Source: Paenibacillus phytorum (GTDB lineage Bacteria; Bacillota; Bacilli; Paenibacillales; NBRC-103111). Taken from it: 60,858 nt of DNA. Positions within the stretch are counted from its first letter, which is position 1, and every line of letters starts with the position of its first letter. The notes beneath the pieces are model-generated. The model saw nothing but the letters and a program-made list of their open reading frames with translations, made no database searches and was not told where the DNA came from. Positions 1-9,650 of the stretch are shown in pieces. Location: contig NZ_WHOA01000233.1 in assembly GCF_013141715.1 (NCBI RefSeq), positions 1-60,858 of the forward strand, written 5' to 3'. A program made the position numbers and the translations under genes.

Positions 1-90
1 TGCAGCTGCCGCTATTCAACTAAAGTTCCTCGTTAGCTCAATACATCAAGCGATTAGTTCTACCTATTGTTTGAATATCTTAAAAATGAT

Positions 91-348
91 TTATATTTGA
101 TGAACATACCGCATCCAAAAAGCTCTTTGGTGCTTCAGAGACTTGGAGTTTAATAAAATCTTCACGAGCACATACTTTTCTAGGATTGGCAAACACACTT
201 CTAAATCATTCTGTCTACTTCCTATTACTGGTTCTGACAATAGACAGAACCCAAAGTCTGAATAAACCTTTATTGCAAGATAACTAGATGGTTGTGTATG
301 GAGATATATTGGGTATTCTGCATTTTTCAGGTCACATCCAAACGTATA
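91..348 (-). pseudogene. GNAT acetyltransferase C-terminal remnant
   Basis: No complete gene is open here. The minus strand reads a stretch of about 85 codons containing YPIYLHTQPSSYLAIKVYSD followed by FGF. This resembles the C-terminal acetyl-CoA-binding half of GNAT N-acetyltransferases, where a hydrophobic strand leads into LHTQ..S..AI.LY..FGF. A stop codon lies just upstream of the matching part and there is no start or ribosome binding site, so the N-terminal half is missing. It sits beside other decayed genes. The family call rests on this one motif only; the residue pattern is seen and the family is inferred. Confidence 0.42.
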
Positions 349-401
349 TTCTCATTAATTTTTATATACTGAACACGTATTAGCTATGCAAGTCCTATAG
401 A

Positions 402-444
402 CAAAAAAATCCCCCATAATCCATCTACGGCCAATGAGGGATTT
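402..444 (-). terminator. Rho-independent terminator after the TnsD remnant
   Basis: Arms AAATCCCTCAT and ATGGGGGATTT on the minus strand pair over 11 positions with one G-T wobble. A run of seven T follows. It lies just downstream of the TnsD-like reading frames. Confidence 0.75.
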
Positions 445-487
445 GCTATCTATAATTTGAAACTGCTATGTCTTGCATATACCCGAT

Positions 488-1822
488 TTAATTGCCCATC
501 GATCTACTAGAACGTTGGCTTGATGGTACTACCTCATCTAGCCAATTCCTGTCATTTGCGATTAACCAAACATAGATTTTATTATTTAGTTTACGAATTT
601 TATACCTTGTTTTTCCCTCAATCACAAGCCCTTCTAGTATTGATAATAGTTCCTGACGATAAGCATCTCTTTTAAAGATACCCAGATTTTGCTTCACATG
701 TTTTTTCTCGTCAAGTAATATTTGCGCTATATCTTCAGGAGATTTCGATGCCAATCCACTATTGAGTTCTTTGTGTATAAAAGCATACATTCAGGACATT
801 GAAACTCTGCAGTAAATTTGTTCAATTTTATTTGAGTGTTAGGTTTTCTTGAAATTCTATTAATCGTTTTTTTATTTTTGAATTCACAAACAGAATTAAT
901 ACATTCCCATGGTCCATTTCCAAATGGAATTCTTGTAGAATACTCGTAGTTATTTTCAAAAAAGCTCTTTGATGAATTACATAAAAACCGCATTAGTAGA
1001 ATATAAAAAAACATATTTCTTGTAAGATACGGTTTTGAAAACAATAAAAATAATTGGTCTTTTCTTAAGTGCATTTCTATATTGAATTTATCTAAAATAA
1101 TTCTGGGAGTTACTTTAATAAAATCTAAAATTAATTCTGTCTTGTATATTTCTCCCTTTCTTGAGATATACCCTTTTGATCCCAAAAATTGAAATAAACT
1201 TATTGTAAATTAATTCAGAATTTGTAAGGTGATTCAGTAAATATATAATATCTATAATTAAATTTTTTTCAAAATTAATATATTCTAAAGAAAGATCATT
1301 TCCTTTAAGACTTTGAATATCAACTTTAGTTATGGAATTTCCTGACTCCACAAGTGGTACAAAATGTTTATAACATAAACTTAGTGAGTTTAACTGGTGC
1401 AATCGATGAATGTAATTAACTCCGATATTATCATAGTCTTCTGCATTACACATTAGACAGAACCTGATATTATTTGAAATGAATTTTCTTAATAATGTCG
1501 CAACCGGATTTACAGTATAACCATTAAACATATAATTTTTCAATTTTTCAATCTGTGATTTATTTAAAAATGAAATGACTAGTGATACTAAAGTATTCTT
1601 ATAAGGTAGATTTTCTATTTGCACTTTACGTGCATCATAAACTTTAGAAATAAGCCAATTCAAGTTATTTGGGATTAACCCAATTTTTGCTGAGTTTTTA
1701 TTAAAAAGCTGATGATTAGTTTTATTTAGTGTTTCATTTGCTGATAGCTTATGATGTCGAGAAATTATACTTCTGTAGTCTTCCTCCGGGTAAATATCAG
1801 AAAATAAGTCTATTTTGTCCAT
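488..1822 (-). pseudogene. tnsD: TnsD/TniQ family transposition target-selection protein, frameshifted
   Basis: Three overlapping frames (1822-1115, 1185-727, 790-488) together rebuild one TnsD-like protein of about 430 residues. The first frame has the TniQ N-terminus (YPEEDYRSIISRHHKLSAN) and a zinc-binding site with Cys122, Cys125, Cys150 and His153. The second carries the typical GYISRKGEI segment and a second cysteine cluster (PWECINSVC, then CPEC). The third ends like TnsD, with YVWLIANDRNWLDE. A GGAGG ribosome binding site precedes the ATG at 1822, so the natural start survives. Two frame changes, near 1150 and 760, break it. TnsD-type proteins guide Tn7-like transposons to their attachment site. 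No tnsA, tnsB or tnsC is next to it. Whether the shifts are real or sequencing errors cannot be told from here; the AT-rich sequence is unlike the neighbouring operons. Confidence 0.82.
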
Positions 1823-1886
1823 TATTGTTTATCCTCCCTCCATCGAATTGTTGGTATTGAGTTCCTAAACACATTGCGTAAAATAA

Positions 1887-1918
1887 TAGTGAATGTTCAC
1901 AAAAGTGAACATTCACTA
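1887..1918. repeat. Perfect 14-bp inverted repeat upstream of tnsD remnant
   Basis: TAGTGAATGTTCAC and its exact reverse complement are separated by AAAA. It lies between the TnsD start and the tandem repeats. There is no T-run on either side, so an operator or a transposon-end structure is more likely than a terminator. Confidence 0.7.
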
Positions 1919-1922
1919 ACGG

Positions 1923-1978
1923 ACTTTATTTTCCACTAGCGAACTTTATTTTCCTTGATCAGCAGCACTCTATTTTCC
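1923..1978. repeat. Three short direct repeats, possible transposase-binding array
   Basis: On the minus strand GGAAAATAAAGTTCGCTAGT and GGAAAATAAAGTCCGTTAGT lie in tandem (18 of 20 bases identical). A third, weaker copy (GGAAAATAGAGTGC) is 24 bp away. Regularly spaced repeats of about 20 bp are typical of the ends of Tn7-like, Tn5053-like and IS21-like elements, where they bind the transposase. Sitting beside a TnsD gene makes this reading plausible. The element terminus itself is not identified. Confidence 0.55.
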
Positions 1979-2124
1979 CTCATGAGTGTTCGTCCCCATA
2001 TATTGTATTATACCCTCTATATTTCATTGCTGTGATGAATAAAATTTACTTTAGTAATCAATGATACCAATCATGAAGTTCCCCAAAGTTCAGATATATA
2101 TAGTTCATTTTCCATTATTAATAA

Positions 2125-2160
2125 ATAAAAAACCCTACGATTTTATATATATCGTAAGGC
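2125..2160 (-). terminator. Terminator after ABC ATPase remnant
   Basis: On the minus strand CCTTACGAT pairs with ATCGTAGG across an AT-rich loop (one bulge) and is followed by a run of T. It is placed right after the ATPase reading frame. Confidence 0.65.
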
Positions 2161-2188
2161 CGATTTTATCACTAATATTATTCATCAT

Positions 2189-2853
2189 TTAAATTAGCCG
2201 CCCATCCCGAAACCGCACAACCCGCTTTGCCTGCTCCGCAACCTGCCGATCATGCGTAATCACAATTATCGTCCTGCCCTGCTCATTCAATCGCCTGAAT
2301 ATATCCATGATCTCCACACCGGTCTTCGAATCCAATGCCCCTGTTGGCTCATCCGCCAAGATGATTGGTGGATCTCCAGCCAACGTGCGCGCAATCGCAA
2401 CGCGTTGTTGTTGTCCGCCAGATAGTTCTGAAGGAAAGTGTTTCCTGCGATCAAGCAAATCCACGGCTTCCAATGCTTGTAGAACCAGCGGCTCACGTTG
2501 TTTTCTCGACAATCCACGATAGATCAACGGTAGATCCACATTCTCATACGCACTTAATCTCGGTAGCAGGTTGAAGCTTTGAAAAACGAACCCGATCTTC
2601 CGATTACGAATCTCGGCCAATTGTGAATCCTTTAGCGAGTGAATCTGCTTTCCATCGAGGACATATAACCCTCATCCGAAACGTCCAGACACCCAATAAT
2701 GTTCATGAGTGTGGACTTACCAGAGCCAGACGGCCCCATAATAGCGACAAATTCGCCTTGTGAGATATCTAACGTAATATCATCTAATGCCCGAATGGTT
2801 TCGCCGCCCATATAATAGAATTTACTTACATGTTCAATTTGGATTAAGGTCAT
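2189..2853 (-). pseudogene. LolD/MacB-type ABC exporter ATP-binding protein, frameshifted
   Basis: The first frame (from 2853) starts MTLIQIEHVSKFYYMGG after a GGAGG ribosome binding site and holds Walker A (GPSGSGKST). The second frame (2620-2189) holds the Q-loop (FVFQSFNLLP), the signature LSGGQQQR, Walker B (IILADEPTGALD) and the His switch (ITHD). The frame changes near 2670. The lost link can be read in the third frame as YVLDGKQIHSLKDSQLAEIR, so one small deletion explains the break. This ATPase class normally works with an MacB/FtsX-like permease in export of peptides or lipoproteins, but no permease lies beside it. It is not the ATPase of the sugar importers, which would be of the MsmX/UgpC class. 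Confidence 0.85.
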
Positions 2854-2916
2854 TCTCTTCGCCTCCATTTCGTGATCACGTGATCCCAAATAAATGAAGT
2901 CTGCGATTCTATTCCC

Positions 2917-3441
2917 TTACCTTTTCGCCTTATAAAACTCATGATACAGCTTCATCAGCGCCCGCTTCTCAATCCGCGACACGTACGACCGCGAAATCCC
3001 CAGCTCCTTCGCGATCTCTCGCTGCGTCCGCTCCTCGCCGCCGAGCTCGAGCCCGAACCGGCCTACGACAACTTCCTTCTCGCGGTCATCCAATATCTCT
3101 AAATTTTTATATATCTTTGATTTCTCTATTTTGAGCTGTACCGCATCTACCACATCGTCCGCTTCGCTGCCGAGGATATCGATCAGCGTGATCTCATTAC
3201 CCTCTTTGTCCGTTCCAATGGGATCATGCAGAGACACATCTTTGCGTGTTTTCTTCAAGGAGCGCAGGTGCATCAGGATCTCATTCTCGATACAACGTGC
3301 CGCATATGTCGCCAGCTTCGTGCCTTTGTTCGGCGAAAATGATTCTATGACCTTGATCAATCCGATCGTCCCGATGGAGATCAGATCTTCCAAATCTTCG
3401 CCCGTATTATCGAATTTTTTGACGATATAGACACAAAGCAA
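2917..3441 (-). pseudogene. sigK: Sporulation sigma factor SigK, 5'-truncated copy
   Basis: The product matches sigma-K from region 2 (IVKKFDNTGEDLEDLISIGT) to the natural C-terminus, including the region 4 helix-turn-helix REIAKELGISRSYVSRIEKR. Sigma-K directs late mother-cell transcription in sporulation and is normally about 230 residues. Here about 60 residues before IVKKF are missing and replaced by MLCVY, and no good ribosome binding site is seen. The residual frame is fully open. It could be a decaying duplicate or the downstream half of a sigK split by a skin-like element; no recombinase is seen nearby. A second, more degraded copy lies at 46169-46417. Confidence 0.8.
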
Positions 3442-3627
3442 CGTTAAAATCCCTTGCGGAACTGCCGAATGCCTTGGCAGCTAAAATTTAAAGCTCAGTG
3501 TAGTTGTGGGTCTCTGCAACTTCTACTTAACCGCTTTAGAACTCAATATCAATTTGAAAACAAGATGAGTAATCCAACATGAGTAGACCGCCGAACGTTT
3601 TACGCCCAGCGGCCGAGACCATCTTCC

Positions 3628-5373
3628 TCACGTATCATATGGCTGACGATATTCCTCTCTGTATACCGGTAAGACGATACGAACTGTCGTACCGATCCCC
3701 AGACCGCTGTGCAGCGTGACGCCGAACGATTCTCCGAATTGCAGCTTAATCCGCTCGTTGACGTTCCGAATTCCGTAACCGCTGCGTTGATCTTTATTCG
3801 CGAGTATGCGTTGAACGGTTTCCCGGCTCATCCCGATTCCATTATCGATCACTTTGAACACAATATTTCCTTCTTCGAGATACGCGACAATTCGGATATG
3901 CAAACGATCCTCTAACATGGCATGCTCGAGCGCGTTTTCAACGAAAGGCTGCAAGATCAACTTCACCGTGTCATACTCCAATACGGAGAAATGAATGTCA
4001 TAGCTGACATCCAACCGATCGACATGCTTAATCTTTTGAATATCGATATAAGATTGAACCTGGCGGATTTCCTCTCGAATCGGGATGATCGATCTTCCTT
4101 GATTCAAGGTCAACCGGTAAAATGTGGCCAGTCCGCTCACCATCCTGTGCAGCTTGTCCGCTTCGCCCAAACGGCCCAACCTGCTGATCGAGGATAATGT
4201 ATTATAAAGAAAATGCGGTTTGATCTGGGCCTGCAGCGCCTCAAGCTCCGCTTCTTTTTTCTGAAGGTTGCTGACGTATACCTCTTGAATCAGTCCTTCA
4301 ATATTTTCAGCCATCTCATTGAACGCGCCCGCGATCCGGGCAAACTCGTCCGTGCCGGTAAAACGGATGCGTTTGGAAAAATTGCCTTCTTGAAAGGATT
4401 GAAGCGAATGAACAATTCTTCTGATATGCTTGGTGAAATAGGCGGATATGAACGCGCCGATCACCAAAAAGATCGCGAGGCTAAGCAAACATACAAGCAA
4501 TGTGACGTTTCTAACCTTATTGGCCCCTTTCTCCAGCTCATGGAGCGGGACAAGCGCCATAACCTCCCAATTCAATCCCTCGAGCGGCTCGCGAATTTGC
4601 AAATAACGCTCGGGCTGCGTGGTCCAGTCATGGGGCAGAGGATTCTGAATGCTTTGATAAATAGGGGTATTCCGTTCGTCCGTTACGGCTAAGTAGCTCG
4701 GGACACCCGTATTGCTGTTGCCGTAGTTCAAGTTTTCAAACAGATCATCCATTTTGACCGTAATGCGCATGAAGCCTATTGGGGAGACTGTATGAAAATC
4801 CATCATTTTTCTAAGAAGCGAAACGTTGCCGAATTTGGCGTCCGTATCCACTTGCTCCCACAACGAATCCGTCTTCAAAGCACTGAACATGCGAGTCCAA
4901 TCGAGGCCTTCGATTCGCTCAAAATGAAACAGCTCGTATTTCTTTCCTGACAACGGGTCTTGTTCAGCGTTACCGAAAAAAATCTCAGGGAGCGTATTGT
5001 TATGCAAAAACAAATCCAATGCGATATGGTTCGATGTCAAATTTAAAGCGGCCTCCAATCGCGGAACTACATTGTTGGAGGTTATTTGATAGCTGTCGTA
5101 AGGCTCCACCCTTTTAATTAATGCCTGCTGGAGCGATTGATCCAGGTAGACTTGTTTGTCGACACGTTCGACCACTTTCATCTTCTCGAGGATATTGTCG
5201 CGAACCTGCTTCAACGTTCCGGTTGCATTTTGAATTGTCTGCTCTTTTACATACTGGACGGATGTCGTATACGCATAATAGCCGATCGAAACGACCGGAA
5301 TCATCACCAGCAGGAAATAAGAAATCATCAGTTTATATCCAAACGAATTCGTAATATGGGGAAACCATTTCAT
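3628..5373 (-). CDS. yesM: YesM-type sensor histidine kinase (importer 1)
   Basis: A membrane sensor kinase of 581 residues. The N-terminus has one membrane helix (about 14-35), then an extracellular sensor region, a second helix (about 293-315), a HAMP linker, the His-kinase motif QIKPHFLYNTL near residue 385 and a HATPase domain (DNGIGMS, then GYGIRNVNERI). This is the standard layout of the HPK7/YesM class, which senses extracellular sugars or binding proteins and phosphorylates a YesN partner. It is the last gene of the unit LplB-YtcP-LplA-YesN-YesM and starts 11 bp after YesN ends. No clear terminator is seen after it. The ligand cannot be deduced from the sequence. Confidence 0.93.
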   Translation of the reverse strand: MKWFPHITNSFGYKLMISYFLLVMIPVVSIGYYAYTTSVQYVKEQTIQNATGTLKQVRDNILEKMKVVERVDKQVYLDQSLQQALIKRVEPYDSYQITSNNVVPRLEAALNLTSNHIALDLFLHNNTLPEIFFGNAEQDPLSGKKYELFHFERIEGLDWTRMFSALKTDSLWEQVDTDAKFGNVSLLRKMMDFHTVSPIGFMRITVKMDDLFENLNYGNSNTGVPSYLAVTDERNTPIYQSIQNPLPHDWTTQPERYLQIREPLEGLNWEVMALVPLHELEKGANKVRNVTLLVCLLSLAIFLVIGAFISAYFTKHIRRIVHSLQSFQEGNFSKRIRFTGTDEFARIAGAFNEMAENIEGLIQEVYVSNLQKKEAELEALQAQIKPHFLYNTLSSISRLGRLGEADKLHRMVSGLATFYRLTLNQGRSIIPIREEIRQVQSYIDIQKIKHVDRLDVSYDIHFSVLEYDTVKLILQPFVENALEHAMLEDRLHIRIVAYLEEGNIVFKVIDNGIGMSRETVQRILANKDQRSGYGIRNVNERIKLQFGESFGVTLHSGLGIGTTVRIVLPVYREEYRQPYDT

Positions 5374-5383
5374 CCTTTTACAC

Positions 5384-6958
5384 CTAACTTTGCTTGCGAT
5401 AGTCTATCGGTGCAAGACCGAAGGTCGTCTTAAAATGCCGGCTAAATAAGGTCAGATTCTGGTACCCCACCTGGTTTGCCGCTTCGTATATTTTTAGTTT
5501 TGGATCGTGCAAAAGCTCTTTCGCCCTCTCCATCCGTTTCCTAGTCACGAAATCACCAAATGACTCATGCGTTGCCTCTTTAAACACGTAACCCAGATAA
5601 TTGGGCGAGAAACCGAATTGCTTCGCGACATCTCTCAGCTGCAGCGAATTCTCAAGATGCTCTGCGACATAATGCTCGATTTCGCCGATCAGCTTCCGAT
5701 TCGGATTTTTCTTTTTTAAATGCAGATGCTCGGAAACTTCAAACAGCCGCCGGCGCAGCCAGTCTTTGATATCGTCGATCGTTTCAAATTCATAAAGCGC
5801 ATTCAAGCTATTCAGCTCTAAGCTTAGCAAATCATAGAAATTGGCATTAAGCGACCGTAGAAAAAAATCAATTTTAGAAATCACGTACAAAGCAAAGTTA
5901 TAAACGGTGAGCTTATCCTTTAATCTATGGACCAGATTGAACAGTTGCTCTAAACAATCGTAAATGCCGACAAGCTCGTAATTTGCGGTAGCCGTCAGCA
6001 TCACTTCCATAATTTGTTCAAGGTCGGATGTCGATTTGACGATCTCCCTCTCCGTACTTTCCAGCGTGATCACTCTGCATTTGCCAAGAAACATTTTGGT
6101 GGCGAGCGCATCCCCCGCTTGCCGGTAAGAGCTCGGCATGTCCTGGATGTCCGATACCGGCGAGCCCAGTCCGACCGTAATGGTCTGGCTCGAATGCGTT
6201 CGCACATGATCGACCAGAGACTGCATTGATGTTACCGGATCGATATACGCATCGGATAAGACGAGCACAATTTTGTCATCATCCGTATTGCAATAAAACC
6301 CAAGCTGATGCATGTGAATAAAATCGGTGACCAAACGAAGAACATGTTCAATTGCGTACGATTTCTGATCGTCGGAAAACTGCTTCAGCTTCCACGCCCG
6401 ATCGTCGATTTCAATAATACCGACGCTGCCTTGCCCGACCTGCAGGCGAATGCGGCGCCCGTCGTATAGAAAGTCAAGCTTCTTAAAATCGATGGCACCC
6501 TTCAACCACTGAAGCAGCATTTCGTTTTGCAGCAGCGGGATCGTCTCCTCGATTTGCGATTCTTTCTTTTGCCGTTCCCGTTCGTAATTTAATTGCTCTT
6601 TGACCAGCTGCAGCGTATTGAGCAGTTCCCGATCGTCCACCGGCTTCAGAATATAAGAGCTGGCATTCATCTTAATCGCCTTTTGGGCAAATTGGAATTC
6701 GTCGTGTCCGCTTATAAAAATAATTTTCAGCTCGGGTGCTAAACTTCTAGCCTGTTCTGCAAGCTCAAGTCCGGTCATAATCGGCATCTTGATGTCGGTT
6801 ATCAGGACGTCCACCTTGTGTTCCTGCAGCACTTTCATTGCGGCAAATCCGCTGTTCGCTATCCCGACGATCGTCATGTCCAGCTTCGCCCAAGGCATGA
6901 ACCGCTGCAGCACTTCCAAGTCTAATTGTTCATCGTCTACCAGTAACACGTTGTACAT
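5384..6958 (-). CDS. yesN: YesN-type response regulator with AraC DNA-binding domain (importer 1)
   Basis: The receiver domain covers residues 1-120, with acidic residues in LLVDDE and the phosphoacceptor Asp55 in LITDIKMP. A long middle region follows, then a C-terminal AraC-type double helix-turn-helix (about 425-524; QLRDVAKQFGFSPNYLGYVF and QVGYQNLTLFSRHFKTTFG). The ATG at 6958 is preferred over the one at 6967 because AGGG sits nine bases before it. It pairs with the downstream YesM. AraC-type response regulators bind direct repeats about 20-21 bp apart; such a repeat lies upstream of this operon (10644-10671), and matching ones lie at 17734-17761 and 23353-23380, so it may control three units. 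That regulon is inference. Confidence 0.93.
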   Translation of the reverse strand: MYNVLLVDDEQLDLEVLQRFMPWAKLDMTIVGIANSGFAAMKVLQEHKVDVLITDIKMPIMTGLELAEQARSLAPELKIIFISGHDEFQFAQKAIKMNASSYILKPVDDRELLNTLQLVKEQLNYERERQKKESQIEETIPLLQNEMLLQWLKGAIDFKKLDFLYDGRRIRLQVGQGSVGIIEIDDRAWKLKQFSDDQKSYAIEHVLRLVTDFIHMHQLGFYCNTDDDKIVLVLSDAYIDPVTSMQSLVDHVRTHSSQTITVGLGSPVSDIQDMPSSYRQAGDALATKMFLGKCRVITLESTEREIVKSTSDLEQIMEVMLTATANYELVGIYDCLEQLFNLVHRLKDKLTVYNFALYVISKIDFFLRSLNANFYDLLSLELNSLNALYEFETIDDIKDWLRRRLFEVSEHLHLKKKNPNRKLIGEIEHYVAEHLENSLQLRDVAKQFGFSPNYLGYVFKEATHESFGDFVTRKRMERAKELLHDPKLKIYEAANQVGYQNLTLFSRHFKTTFGLAPIDYRKQS

Positions 6959-6984
6959 GATTATCATCCCTATAAATTGAATAT

Positions 6985-7013
6985 GGAGAGTATACTTTAA
7001 AAGTATACCCTCC
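6985..7013 (-). terminator. Intercistronic hairpin between lplA and yesN
   Basis: GGAGAGTATACTT and AAGTATACCCTCC pair with one mismatch across a 3-base loop. There is no T-run. It probably protects or attenuates the binding-protein message, giving more LplA than YesN. Confidence 0.6.
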
Positions 7014-7035
7014 TAAGGTGAGCCGAACAAATTAT

Positions 7036-8664
7036 TTATTTGCCACCAATTTTCTTTAGATTATCCTGCCATTTCTTCTGGACAAAATCGATAACCTTCG
7101 GAAAGCCGGCTTTTTTCATATCGTCGTTCGTTTTGGACAAAATCGACAGGACCTCGTCATCGTTCTTCGCATAAATCATTTTAGAGAATCCCTGGTCAAA
7201 AATATCTTTCGCGGCCTGCAAGACAATGCCTTCATCGGAATCGCCCTGCGGGTCCGTATTGGCAAAGGCGGTAATATCCATGGACGTTTTCCAGGTAAAG
7301 TTCACCTGCTGCGTCGTTGTGAAATCCCTCTGGGCTTCAGGAAGCAGTTTGTCTCTGGCCACCTTGGACATGTCAACCCAGGTAGCGTTGCCAACCATCA
7401 TATTATCGGAAATGTGCAATTTGTCGAGCTCTGCCTTGTCCATCGCTTTATATTTGTCGTTCGGAACCGGAATGCCGTTCTCATCTTTTTTGTCCCAAAG
7501 CAATCCCGGAGGGCCGAACCAAAGGACGGCTTGCCCTTCATCGCTGGTCGCCCAATCGAGGAAAGCGAAAATACGTTCCGGATCTTTTGCTTTCTTTGTG
7601 ATGACGATTTTGCCGCCGCCTTCTCTCCCCGTATAGTTCGGATAAATTTTGTTTTTATCTAGACCCTCCTTATGCACCGGCCAAATAAATTCGTATCCGC
7701 TTTCAGGATCCTGTGCTCTGAGCTTCGAGTTCGGAACGCGGGCCCTGCTGGAAAGATTCGATTCGATCGCGACAGCTACTTTGCCTTGGCTGAGCTTTTC
7801 GATCATTTGATCAGTTTTTTGGGTAAAGACGTCCTGCGTCATCAGCTTGTCGCGGAACATCTTGCTGGCGAAGAGCATGAAATCCTTGAAGGCCGGATCT
7901 TCCGTAATCGGCTTCAGCGTATTGCCTTCCGAATAGAACATTTTGTTTACAAAGTAGGATGGGCTGCTTTCCTTGAACGCCGAATACATCATTTTAATCG
8001 CGCTAGGATTGCCGACTTCAAGCGGGATGACGTTCGGATATTTCTCTTTGACCGTGCGCAAGTAGCTTTCCAAATCCGCTAAAGTGTCAAGTTTCGGAGA
8101 ACCGAGTTCTTTATACATTTTCCGGTTGACGGCATAGCCGCCATTGCCATTCAAATGATCGCCGCCTACGTACCAATCTGGAATCAGATACAGCTTGCCA
8201 TCACTCGAGCGGTTGATGTTGATGATTTTATCGCCGGCCGACTTTTTCAGATTCGGGTATTTGTCGAGATATTGATCAAGTGGGACCACTTGGCCTTCGC
8301 TGATCAAGCGGTCCAGCTCCGGGCCCGCACCCAGTGCAATTACGTCCGGCAGATCGCCGCTGGCGTACATGGCGTTAAACTTTTGCTTGGCGTTGCCGTT
8401 CGTAGGCACGTAGCCCAGCGAAACTTTCTTGTTTTCCTGAATCCATTTGGTTGTGACCGTCTCTCCCCAAGGTGCGGGCTGCCAGTCGTCGTCGAAATTG
8501 TAATAGCTAAAGGAAAGCGGCTTATCCATTTCCTTCGTAGGCGAAGCGGTTTCTTTCCCTTCTGCCGGTTTGGCAGCGCCATTGTCGCTCCCGCATCCGG
8601 TAAGCAGCGTGCCAAGCACTAGCGCAGCTGCTGCTGAACCAGCGAACCATGTTTTCTTTCTCAT
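7036..8664 (-). CDS. lplA: LplA/YtcQ-type sugar-binding lipoprotein (importer 1)
   Basis: An extracellular solute-binding lipoprotein of 542 residues. A signal peptide with lipobox LTGC puts the lipidated cysteine at residue 24, followed by a Gly/Ala/Lys/Thr-rich linker. The body has the large-SBP pattern seen with LplB/YtcP permeases (SFSYYNFDDDWQ, later WATSDEGQAVLWFGPPG). It captures an oligosaccharide outside the cell and hands it to the two permeases encoded just upstream. An AAAGGGG ribosome binding site precedes the start. The substrate is unknown; neighbouring GH2, GH43 and GH95 genes suggest plant cell-wall oligosaccharides, which is inference. Confidence 0.93.
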   Translation of the reverse strand: MRKKTWFAGSAAAALVLGTLLTGCGSDNGAAKPAEGKETASPTKEMDKPLSFSYYNFDDDWQPAPWGETVTTKWIQENKKVSLGYVPTNGNAKQKFNAMYASGDLPDVIALGAGPELDRLISEGQVVPLDQYLDKYPNLKKSAGDKIININRSSDGKLYLIPDWYVGGDHLNGNGGYAVNRKMYKELGSPKLDTLADLESYLRTVKEKYPNVIPLEVGNPSAIKMMYSAFKESSPSYFVNKMFYSEGNTLKPITEDPAFKDFMLFASKMFRDKLMTQDVFTQKTDQMIEKLSQGKVAVAIESNLSSRARVPNSKLRAQDPESGYEFIWPVHKEGLDKNKIYPNYTGREGGGKIVITKKAKDPERIFAFLDWATSDEGQAVLWFGPPGLLWDKKDENGIPVPNDKYKAMDKAELDKLHISDNMMVGNATWVDMSKVARDKLLPEAQRDFTTTQQVNFTWKTSMDITAFANTDPQGDSDEGIVLQAAKDIFDQGFSKMIYAKNDDEVLSILSKTNDDMKKAGFPKVIDFVQKKWQDNLKKIGGK

Positions 8665-8731
8665 GTGACACTATCCCCTTTCGTAATCACTAGTATATGT
8701 TAAAGCCGTCACCGGCATCTAACAACAAGCA

Positions 8732-9625
8732 TTATTCTTTCAGCGAACCGACAAGCACACCTTTGACGAAGTACTTTTGCACAAACGGATAGACGAGCAT
8801 AATCGGGATGGTCGCTACCATCGTCGTGGACATCACGATCGATTTGTGCGTTACGCTCTGCAAGCCGAGCAAAAACTCCTGCTTCGTTGCACTTACTTGA
8901 GTAGAAGACTCGACGGCAACAATCGAGCGGATCGTTTGGTTCAAGAGCACCTGGATGGGAAGCAGCTTCTGATTCGTAATATAAATCGAAGCGTCAAACC
9001 AGGCGTTCCAATGGCCTACTGCCGTGAACAGCGACAAGGTGGCGATGACAGGCCCGGATACAGGAAGGACGATCCGGAAAAAGATCCCGAGATGATTGCA
9101 GCCATCGATCTTGGCCGATTCTTCAAGCCCATCGGGAAGCCCCTGGAAAAACGTGCGGAATATAATCATATTCCAGACGCTGATCATACCAGGTATGACA
9201 AGCACCCAAAACGTATTCATCAAATGCAGCTCTTTGATCAACAAGTAGGTCGGAATAAGTCCTCCGCCAAAATACATCGTGATCACGCAAACGATCATGT
9301 AAAACTTTTTGCCGATCAAATCCCGTTTGGCCATCGCATAGGCGAACATGGAAGTAAACATGATGGATAGAAAGGTGCCTACAACCGTTCTCGCAACGGT
9401 GACAAATAAGGCATGAATCATTCGGTTATCCTTGAAAACGTACCGGTAATTTTCCAGCGTAAATTCCCGCGGCCAAAAGGTGATGCCTCCCGCAGCTGTG
9501 TCATTGCCGTCGTTAAATGAAATAACAAGTGAATTCCAGAACGGATACAAGGTTAAGAAAGCGAGAATAGTCAAACTGAAATAAATCACAATATCAATTA
9601 CATAATCCTCAGTTGAGCGCTTCAA
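8732..9625 (-). CDS. ytcP: YtcP-type sugar ABC permease (importer 1)
   Basis: An inner-membrane permease of the binding-protein-dependent type with six predicted helices over 297 residues. The EAA loop that contacts the ATPase reads EESAKIDGCNHLGIFFRIVLP (about residues 176-196), and the C-terminus FVQKYFVKGVLVGSLKE is the signature end of the YtcP group. The start is probably TTG at 9625 with GGAGGAG upstream. It forms a heterodimer with the LplB-type permease encoded 25 bp upstream. No ATPase is encoded in this operon or elsewhere in the window for this importer. Confidence 0.94.
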   Translation of the reverse strand: MKRSTEDYVIDIVIYFSLTILAFLTLYPFWNSLVISFNDGNDTAAGGITFWPREFTLENYRYVFKDNRMIHALFVTVARTVVGTFLSIMFTSMFAYAMAKRDLIGKKFYMIVCVITMYFGGGLIPTYLLIKELHLMNTFWVLVIPGMISVWNMIIFRTFFQGLPDGLEESAKIDGCNHLGIFFRIVLPVSGPVIATLSLFTAVGHWNAWFDASIYITNQKLLPIQVLLNQTIRSIVAVESSTQVSATKQEFLLGLQSVTHKSIVMSTTMVATIPIMLVYPFVQKYFVKGVLVGSLKE

Positions 9626-9650
9626 GCTGTCTCCTCCTTTCTGAACGCGC

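Noticed and set aside
3442..3627. Terminator after the first yesM
   Set aside because: Only imperfect GC-rich pairing (near 3585-3615) without a T-run was found.
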